Shown here in pieces: positions 1 to 4,006 of a stretch of DNA of 5,124 nt. The translations under genes and the position numbers were made by a program. The stretch covers positions 1 to 5,124 of the forward strand of contig DOOK01000172.1 of NCBI GenBank assembly GCA_003512805.1, given 5' to 3'. Every line of letters begins with the position of its first letter. Position 1 is the stretch's first letter. Origin of the DNA: Erwinia sp. (lineage in GTDB: Bacteria > Pseudomonadota > Gammaproteobacteria > Enterobacterales > Enterobacteriaceae). Under the pieces are notes generated by a model. It was not told where the DNA came from. It ran no database searches and saw only the letters and a list, made by a program, of their open reading frames with translations.

Positions 1-593
1 GAGGGCGCTATCGCCTGCTGAAAGACACCGGAAGAGCCCTGATGCAGGGTGTTCCACCACTGCACCGAGTAGTGGATGATGGGCAGGTTTACCACGCCGA
101 CCAGGATCAGGATCCCGGCTGCACGTCCCGCCATACGGCGATCGTCAAAGGCGTTATAGAGCGCGATTACGCCCATATAGAGGAAAAGCAACACCAGTTC
201 AGAGGTCAGTCGTGCGTCCCAAATCCACCAGGTGCCCCACATAGGCTTTCCCCAGGCAGAGCCGGTGACCAGGGCAATGAAAGCGAATACCGCGCCGACA
301 GGTGCCATTGCAGCAGCAGCGAGATCGGCCGTTTTCCATTGCCAGACCAGACCGGTGAATGCCGCGATCGCCATCGTAGCGTAGATGCCCATTGACCACA
401 TCGCGGCGGGAACGTGAATATAAATGATGCGATAGCTGTCGCCCTGCTGATAGTCGGACGGCGCGAAACCAAATCCCCATATCCAGCCGGTGGCGAGCGC
501 AATCGTCGCTGCCGCTGCAAACCAGGGCAGCAGCCGACCACATAACTGGTAAAGCCTGTTGGGCTTTCCTGACTGGTGTAACCATTTCCACAT
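1..593 (-). CDS. ccmC: CcmC, heme-handling subunit of cytochrome c maturation (partial, C-terminus off the left edge)
   Basis: CcmC is an inner-membrane protein of system I cytochrome c maturation. With CcmD it presents heme at the periplasmic face for transfer to the heme chaperone CcmE. The window holds 197 codons without a stop; E. coli CcmC has about 245 residues, so roughly 48 are missing. The start is the ATG at 593-591 (MWKWLHQSGK), as in E. coli. A possible ribosome site GGATGAG lies 9 nt upstream. The tryptophan-rich WWD signature spans about residues 114-126 (W114, W119, W122, W123, W125, D126), within WGTWWIWDARLTSE. The two conserved periplasmic histidines known in E. coli CcmC fall at H60 (YIHVPAAMWS) and H184 (NTLHQG). 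Several hydrophobic segments are visible, at about 21-41, 66-85, 95-111, 131-147 and 158-175. It follows ccmB after a 44-bp gap on the same strand. No key residue is missing in the visible part. Confidence 0.97.
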   Translation of the reverse strand, partial: MWKWLHQSGKPNRLYQLCGRLLPWFAAAATIALATGWIWGFGFAPSDYQQGDSYRIIYIHVPAAMWSMGIYATMAIAAFTGLVWQWKTADLAAAAMAPVGAVFAFIALVTGSAWGKPMWGTWWIWDARLTSELVLLFLYMGVIALYNAFDDRRMAGRAAGILILVGVVNLPIIHYSVQWWNTLHQGSSGVFQQAIAP

Positions 594-602
594 TGTTAAT
601 TG

Positions 603-637
603 CTCATCCAAAAGAAACGCGTTTCGATCTGTTATTG
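603..637 (-). promoter_or_regulatory. ccmB-ccmC spacer with ribosome site and a 12-bp palindrome
   Basis: The short gap between ccmB and ccmC carries GGATGAG (609-603), the only plausible Shine-Dalgarno for ccmC, 9 nt before its ATG. Just upstream of that is the perfect palindrome GAAACGCGTTTC (614-625). It could form a tiny hairpin in the mRNA or be chance. No promoter is evident, so ccmC is most likely read from the same transcript as ccmA and ccmB. Confidence 0.4.
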
Positions 638-1297
638 TTAGTGTACGCTAACCCTTAATGCCGCCGCTGTAGCGAAAGGTGCCAGCGTGGCGCTGACAGC
701 CAGCATCGCGCCGAGAATGGCCAGCTGGCCGTTTATGGCCAACCCCATTCCTGCCGCATCAATGGCCGCCGAGGCAAAAATCAGTACCGGCACCGCCAGC
801 GGCAGTACCAGCAGGCTCAGCAAAACGCCGCCACGCCGCAGCCCGACCGTCAATCCCACCCCAATGGCGCCGAGAAAACTCAGCGTCGGCGTGCCCAACA
901 GCAGAGAGAAGGCCATTGCGCGCCAGGTGGCGAAATCCAGCGACAGCAACAGCGCCACCAGCGGAGAGAGCAACAGCAGCGGCAGGCCGGTTACCAGCCA
1001 GTGCGCAACTACCTTCCCTAATACTGTTATCGGCAGTGGCGTTGGCAGCAGCAGCAGTTGTTCCAGCGAACCGTCGATAAAATCGTCGCGGAACAGCCTT
1101 TCCAGCGCCAACAGCGAAGAGAGCAGCGCGGCGACCCAGACAACGCCAGGTGCGATACGCGCCAGCAGCTGCGGCTCAGGGCCGATGCCCAGCGGAAACA
1201 GGGTAATCACTATCAGAAAAAACCACAGCGGATTAACGATTTCTGCCCCGCTACGAAAAGCCACGCGCAGCTCCCGCTTAATAATGCGTCCAATCAT
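638..1297 (-). CDS. ccmB: CcmB, membrane subunit of the CcmAB ABC transporter of cytochrome c maturation
   Basis: CcmB is the integral membrane partner of the ATPase CcmA. In the CcmABCD complex, ATP hydrolysis releases heme-loaded CcmE from CcmCD. The 219-residue product has the family's usual length (about 220). It has six hydrophobic spans, at about 22-39, 49-66, 96-119, 125-152, 157-178 and 190-213. Strongly conserved stretches include [15 protein letters not shown] (22-36), [13 protein letters not shown] (39-51), ALERLFRDD (64-72) and DGSLEQL (75-81), all nearly identical to E. coli CcmB. The ATG at 1297 overlaps the ccmA stop as ATGA, which points to translational coupling and keeps the two subunits in balance. 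It belongs to the minus-strand ccmABC order and shows no damage. Confidence 0.98.
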   Translation of the reverse strand: MIGRIIKRELRVAFRSGAEIVNPLWFFLIVITLFPLGIGPEPQLLARIAPGVVWVAALLSSLLALERLFRDDFIDGSLEQLLLLPTPLPITVLGKVVAHWLVTGLPLLLLSPLVALLLSLDFATWRAMAFSLLLGTPTLSFLGAIGVGLTVGLRRGGVLLSLLVLPLAVPVLIFASAAIDAAGMGLAINGQLAILGAMLAVSATLAPFATAAALRVSVH

Positions 1298-1911
1298 GGC
1301 GCCTCCGCGACGGAAAGCCGGATTTTTCGCACGCGCTGAGCCGGATCCGTCAGCTCCTGATGGGTCGTCAGGATGACCGAGCCGCCATTATCGACATGAC
1401 GACTAAACAGCGCCATCAGCTTTATTACGCCCGACTTATCAATAGCGGTCAGCGGTTCGTCAAGGATCCAGAGCGGCGCCCGACTCAGCCAGAGCCGGGC
1501 CAGCGCGACACGACGCTGCTGTCCGGCAGAAAGCTGCGCCACTGGCACCTCCTCGTACCCCACCAGATCAACTTCTTCCAGCGCCTGCCAAAGAACCTCT
1601 TCCGGCTCCTGCGCATGAAAAAATTGCAGGTTTTCCCTTGCACTCAATACGGCTTTTACACCGGGCTGATGCCCGAGATAGAGTAACGTACGGTGCCAGA
1701 CATCCCGCTGCCGACGAATAGGCTGCTGTTGCCAAAACACGTCGCCCTGCTCTGCCTGGCTAAGGCCCGCAAGGATACGCAGCAGCGAGGTTTTTCCCGC
1801 ACCGTTAGCGCCTTCTATTTGAATGATATCGCCTGCGGAAACGGTAAAACTGAGTTCACTGAACAGCGTACGTTCATCACGAACGCAGGTCAGATTGTGG
1901 GCCTGGAGCAT
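1294..1911 (-). CDS. ccmA: CcmA, ATP-binding subunit of the cytochrome c maturation ABC transporter
   Basis: CcmA is the cytoplasmic ATPase that works with CcmB, and with CcmC and CcmD, in releasing heme-charged CcmE during c-type cytochrome assembly. The 205-residue protein carries a complete nucleotide-binding domain: Walker A GANGAGKT (34-41), Q-loop in GHQPG (Q82), ABC signature LSAGQQRR (127-134), Walker B LWILDEP (147-153, with D151 and E152), D-loop near LTAID (154-158) and switch histidine TTH (H184). Its length is close to the 207 residues of E. coli CcmA. The ATG at 1911 is chosen because an in-frame TGA (1923-1921) lies four codons upstream and no other start fits between them. Shine-Dalgarno sequence before it is weak. 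It is the first ccm gene here, whereas in E. coli it follows napC; no nap gene is present, so the operon probably starts at its own promoter. Confidence 0.98.
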   Translation of the reverse strand: MLQAHNLTCVRDERTLFSELSFTVSAGDIIQIEGANGAGKTSLLRILAGLSQAEQGDVFWQQQPIRRQRDVWHRTLLYLGHQPGVKAVLSARENLQFFHAQEPEEVLWQALEEVDLVGYEEVPVAQLSAGQQRRVALARLWLSRAPLWILDEPLTAIDKSGVIKLMALFSRHVDNGGSVILTTHQELTDPAQRVRKIRLSVAEAP

Positions 1912-1920
1912 CAGGTGGCA

Positions 1921-1943
1921 TCACGCTTGTTAATAATGCGTGA
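1921..1943. repeat. Inverted repeat TCACGC-N11-GCGTGA in the ccmA leader
   Basis: Two perfect 6-bp arms (1921-1926 and 1938-1943) are separated by 11 bp. They would overlap the transcription start predicted from the extended -10 at 1950-1945. The position suits an operator, or a weak leader hairpin just upstream of the ccmA start codon. The arms are short enough to arise by chance, and no regulator can be named. Confidence 0.3.
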
Positions 1944-2139
1944 AATAGTACCACAGCCGATCGCGGTACCGCAGCCCGTGAGGTAGCTCTGGGTGCTTAA
2001 GCTGGCGCTATTATGCCCTGTTCCGACCGCTTCATAGCGAAAAACGCCGCTCCGTTAAATCTTTGTTACGCTTATTCTGAAACGCAGTTACATTTCGGCC
2101 AGGCTAAAACCCGCTACGCTTAGGCTGGATATTGATGAC

Positions 2140-2144
2140 GGGAG
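2140..2144 (+). promoter_or_regulatory. Ribosome binding site deciding the yfdC start
   Basis: GGGAG sits 8 nt before the ATG at 2153 and lies inside the longer open frame that begins with TTG at 2132 (next ATG at 2135). This favours the ATG at 2153 over the upstream starts, which would place the Shine-Dalgarno within the coding sequence. Confidence 0.7.
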
Positions 2145-2152
2145 CAGCAACA

Positions 2153-3046
2153 ATGAAAGAAGATAATGTGGAAGTCGAGAGTGAAGAGAAGGAAGGAGAG
2201 GAGATCGAAGTAGATGAGGAAGCGCTGCCGTCGCGTGCAGCAGCCATTCATGAAGAGATCCGTCAGGATGGCGAGAAAGAACTGGAACGCGACAGTCTGG
2301 CGTTGCTGTTTTCAGCAATCGCTGCCGGGCTTTCGATGGGGGCCTCGCTGATGGCGAAAGGTATTTTCCAGGCGCATCTTGACGGCGTCCCCGGCGGTTT
2401 CCTGTTGGAAAACCTTGGCTATACCTTCGGTTTTATCATTGTCATTATGGCGCGCCAGCAGCTGTTTACGGAGAATACCGTCACTGCCGTGCTGCCGGTT
2501 ATGCATAAACCGACCGGCAGTAATTTGCTCCTGCTGTTAAGGCTCTGGGCCGTGGTGCTGTTCGGTAATTTGATTGGGACGGCGCTGGCTTCGCTGGCCT
2601 TTACCCATATGCCGGTTTTCGATGACGCCACGCGACAGGCCTTTGTGGCTATCAGTCAAAAAGTCATGGAACACACCCCAGGCGAGATGTTTGCTAAAGC
2701 AGTGGTATCTGGCTGGATTATCGCCACTATGGTCTGGATGTTCCCTTCCGCAGGCAACGCAAAAATTTGGGTGATTGTCCTGATGACCTGGCTGGTCGCG
2801 CTGGGCGATCTGGCGCATATTGTGGTGGGCTCGGTAGAAGTGCTTTATCTGCTCTTTAACGGCCTGATTAGCTGGCAGGAATTTTTATGGCCTTTTGCCC
2901 TGCCGACGCTGGCTGGCAATATCATTGGCGGCACCTTTATTTTCGCGCTGATTAGCCATGCGCAGATCCGTAACGACATGAGTACGCGGGCGAAAGCCGA
3001 AGCGAAGAAAAAGCGTAAAAAAGAGGGTAAAGGCGAGGAAGGCTGA
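2153..3046 (+). CDS. yfdC: YfdC-like inner-membrane protein, formate/nitrite transporter (FNT) family
   Basis: The 297-residue product matches E. coli YfdC (about 310 residues) along its length. Shared stretches include LPSRAAAIHE, RQDGEKELERD, AAGLSMGASL, FLLENLGYTFGFIIVIMARQ, QLFTENTVTAVLPVM and TLAGNIIGGTFIFALISHAQ. FNT proteins are pentameric inner-membrane channels for small monovalent acids such as formate and nitrite; the substrate of YfdC itself is not established. The protein has an acidic soluble N-terminus (about 1-48), then membrane segments at about 49-70, 85-103, 127-150, 185-202, 206-219 and 245-268, and a very basic tail (about 279-293, rich in K, R and A). H222 in GDLAHIVVG may correspond to the conserved central pore histidine of FNT channels; this is an inference from position. 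The start is set by GGGAG at 2140-2144. It diverges from ccmA and converges on the small gene at 3510-3409. No terminator with a T-run follows the stop; the repeat array does. Confidence 0.93.
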   Translation: MKEDNVEVESEEKEGEEIEVDEEALPSRAAAIHEEIRQDGEKELERDSLALLFSAIAAGLSMGASLMAKGIFQAHLDGVPGGFLLENLGYTFGFIIVIMARQQLFTENTVTAVLPVMHKPTGSNLLLLLRLWAVVLFGNLIGTALASLAFTHMPVFDDATRQAFVAISQKVMEHTPGEMFAKAVVSGWIIATMVWMFPSAGNAKIWVIVLMTWLVALGDLAHIVVGSVEVLYLLFNGLISWQEFLWPFALPTLAGNIIGGTFIFALISHAQIRNDMSTRAKAEAKKKRKKEGKGEEG

Positions 3047-3408
3047 CCGGCCGTCGTCATTCGCTAACGGTACAGCTAAACGGCAGTTGTCTCACCCGAG
3101 GCGCTGCCGTTATTGGCTGAAAAGCTGCCGGTATCATCCGAACAAGCTGTGTTGTTGACTGAAAAGCTGCTTGTGTCATCCAAACAAGCTGCCGTTGTTG
3201 ATTGAATATGCTGCCCGAGCCATCCGAACAAGCTGCCGTTGTTGACTGAATATGCTGCCGGAGCCATCCGAACGAGCTGCCATTGTTGGCTGAATATGCT
3301 GCCGGAGCCATCCGAACAAGCTGCCATTGTTGGCTGAATATGCTGCCGGAGCCATCCGAACGAGCTGCCATGGTTGGCTGAATGGGTTCAGAAAGTGACA
3401 GGCCGGTT
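3047..3408. other. Gene-free convergent intergenic region
   Basis: The stretch between the yfdC stop and the stop of the small minus-strand gene contains the tandem hairpin array at 3093-3384 and short flanks on both sides. I see no classical terminator (GC stem plus T-run) in either flank, no tRNA and no credible gene. Several minus-strand frames stay open through the repeats only because the repeat unit lacks stop codons in that orientation. Confidence 0.7.
3093..3384. repeat. Tandem array of about 6.6 copies of a 42-44 bp hairpin-forming repeat
   Basis: Units begin (CATCCG or variant) at 3093, 3135, 3177, 3221, 3265, 3309 and 3353. The first two are 42 bp, later ones 44 bp, and the last is partial. 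Units 5 and 6 (from 3265 and 3309) differ only by A/G in AACRA, while units 1 and 2 are most diverged, so the array seems to have grown from its right end. In most units AGCC pairs with GGCT and AACAA with TTGTT around a 7-nt loop, with a 5-nt bulge on the left (for example 3306-3335). Units 2 and 3 change both sides of the outer stem (C to T and G to A), preserving a pair. The array fills the gap between convergent genes. It may act as a terminator or mRNA-end structure, as REP/BIME elements do. It is not a REP sequence I recognise. A 44-bp period shifts frame, so it is unlikely to code. Confidence 0.9.
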
Positions 3409-3510
3409 TTAGCTGAACAACGCAAAAGTGTGCATATAGAAGTTGCTGGCGAAAGCGACGTAGGCCAGCCAGACCAGCATGATAAGACCGAGTGACAGTT
3501 TCAGGGACAT
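3409..3510 (-). CDS. Small single-span membrane protein (33 residues), family not recognised
   Basis: The frame begins MSLKLSLGLIMLVWLAYVAF and ends ASNFYMHTFALFS before TAA (3411-3409). Residues about 5-25 form one hydrophobic helix, after a short N-terminus with one lysine, with a short aromatic-rich end. This is the build of bacterial small inner-membrane proteins that often attach to larger membrane complexes. The Shine-Dalgarno AGAGG (3520-3516) lies 5 nt before the ATG, better than for most genes in this window. Upstream is an FNR-like box and a matching weak -10, so expression may rise without oxygen. It stands alone, convergent with yfdC and divergent from the glycosyltransferase pair. 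It does not match small proteins I can recall (CydX, AcrZ, MgtS, YnhF); there is slight resemblance to YnhF only in the first residues. Function unknown. Confidence 0.72.
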   Translation of the reverse strand: MSLKLSLGLIMLVWLAYVAFASNFYMHTFALFS

Positions 3511-3556
3511 AGCGACCTCTTTTATGAGATAAACAAACTGGTAACCTTGCTTGAAT

Positions 3557-3605
3557 TGGCTTTACATTAGCCCTCTGCCCGCACACAAATATTGATCCAG
3601 CGCAA
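3557..3605 (-). promoter_or_regulatory. Candidate FNR-activated promoter of the 33-residue membrane protein gene
   Basis: Read on the minus strand, TTGCGCTGGATCAA (3605-3592) matches 8 of the 10 conserved bases of the FNR box TTGAT-N4-ATCAA. TAATGT (3569-3564) can serve as a weak -10, giving a start near 3557. The box centre (3598.5) then lies 41.5 bp upstream, the standard spacing for class II FNR activation. There is no -35 of its own, as expected for an activated promoter. The leader would be about 46 nt. The -10 is poor (3 of 6), so this remains a prediction. Confidence 0.4.
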
Positions 3606-3658
3606 CTATCTTTCATTAATCGAGTAATAGCCAGTCTGCTTAATCCCGTCTGGATCAA
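3592..3658. repeat. Inverted 9-bp repeats TTGATCCAG / CTGGATCAA, 49 bp apart
   Basis: TTGATCCAG at 3592-3600 is repeated in perfect inverse at 3650-3658. The left arm is part of the FNR-like box; the right arm carries a second ATCAA half-site with a poor partner (about 7 of 10 for a full box). The pair could be two binding sites for one regulator upstream of the small gene, or a long-loop stem. Confidence 0.5.
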
Positions 3659-3817
3659 CAGGCATTCTGTCCTGTCCTGAGCCACGGCCCCGGAAAATTT
3701 ATAAAAAGCTCATTATTACTCACTTTACGATAATAAATTATATAAACAGGAACTAATAAGTTAACTCAAAAACAACAACATAAGATATTAATTAAATATA
3801 TACACATCATTAATAGA

Positions 3818-4006
3818 GTGATATTTTCTGCATTGTGGCACCACTATTATCTGTTACTATACCCACAAGAATGGACGCTACCAAAAGTAAAATATATGTA
3901 TATTATCTATTTCATTATTATCTGGTTAATAACAGGATTTATTTTATCGCGTTATTTTTTTACGGACACGCTTCCTGAGGAGTACGAGGAGTGCCCCTAC
4001 GAATGA
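3818..4006 (+). CDS. Small AT-rich membrane ORF coupled to the glycosyltransferase (start uncertain)
   Basis: The open frame from GTG at 3818 encodes up to 62 residues. A strongly hydrophobic segment, YIIYFIIIWLITGFIL (about 28-43), is followed by SRYFFTDTLP and the acidic end EEYEECPYE. This suggests a single-span inner-membrane protein with a short acidic tail. The start is not settled: GTG (3818) has no ribosome site, TTG (3833) has GAGTGA 11 nt upstream (57 residues), and ATG (3896) would give 36 residues with no clear site. The stop overlaps the next gene as ATGA, and the gene end contains that gene's ribosome site, so the two are probably translated together. GC content is far below that of ccm and yfdC. 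I do not recognise a family. A plausible role is as a membrane partner of the glycosyltransferase; this is inference from position only. Confidence 0.55.
   Translation: MIFSALWHHYYLLLYPQEWTLPKVKYMYIIYFIIIWLITGFILSRYFFTDTLPEEYEECPYE
3986..3991 (+). promoter_or_regulatory. Ribosome binding site of the glycosyltransferase gene, inside the upstream ORF
   Basis: GAGGAG lies 11 nt before the ATG at 4003, within the last codons of the small ORF; a second GAGGAG is at 3977-3982. This supports the ATG at 4003 as the start and coupling to the upstream frame. Confidence 0.65.

Larger units (their letters stand above)
1912..2152. promoter_or_regulatory. Divergent intergenic region between ccmA and yfdC
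   Basis: This 241-bp gap must hold the promoters of both divergent genes. On the minus strand an extended -10 (TGG followed by TACTAT, 1953-1945) would start transcription about 27 nt before ccmA. It has no good -35 (TGCGGT at 1973-1968). A second minus-strand -10-like hexamer is CATAAT (2015-2010). For yfdC, plus-strand candidates are TATTCT (2073-2078) and TTGTTA at 2063-2068, but no pair is well spaced. A 10-bp palindrome GCGGTACCGC lies at 1963-1972. No FNR-like box of the TTGAT-N4-ATCAA type was seen. Individual promoter calls are weak. Confidence 0.4.
3511..3817. promoter_or_regulatory. Divergent intergenic region, increasingly AT-rich
   Basis: The left half (3511-3660) holds the ribosome site, weak -10 and FNR-like box of the small minus-strand gene. 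The right half (3690-3817) is extremely AT-rich and must hold any promoter for the plus-strand ORF pair. -10-like hexamers there include TATAAA (3700-3705), GATAAT (3729-3734) and TATATA/TATAAA (3739-3746), but none has a convincing -35. The composition suggests a target for the silencer H-NS; that is inference. No JUMPstart/ops element (GGCGGTAGCGT) was found. No RNA gene is apparent. Confidence 0.5.

Noticed and set aside
199..591. Two minus-strand frames of 130 and 111 residues near ccmC
   Set aside because: They are out-of-frame shadows of ccmC, whose real frame starts at 593 and is open to the left edge.
1278..1297. Shared TTAATAATGCGT near the ccmB start and in the ccmA leader (1929-1940)
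   Set aside because: In ccmB it encodes the conserved residues near GRIIK; the 12-bp match looks like coincidence rather than a regulatory repeat.
687..1376. Plus-strand open frame of 229 residues opposite ccmB and the end of ccmA
   Set aside because: It is antisense to well-conserved genes, is low in complexity (rich in S, A, P and T), and reflects the high GC and codon bias of ccmB.
3093..3384. CRISPR array
   Set aside because: The repeats are contiguous 42-44 bp units without unique spacers, and no cas gene is nearby.
3057..3425. Minus-strand repeat-peptide ORF of 122 residues, with overlapping open frames at 3076-3327 and 3176-3685
   Set aside because: The 44-bp period moves the frame at each unit, so all three minus frames stay open together simply because the unit lacks stops in that orientation. 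The longer frames start with TTG or GTG without ribosome sites and overlap the better-supported 33-residue gene.
3606..3665. Minus-strand 19-codon frame (MPVDPDGIKQTG...) upstream of the FNR-like box
   Set aside because: It has an AGGAC-like sequence before its ATG but is too short, polar and without other support; it lies in the regulatory region of the small-protein gene.
3681..3705. Terminator-like GGCCCCGG followed by A/T-rich sequence
   Set aside because: No stem longer than about 3 bp can form, so it is not a supported terminator.
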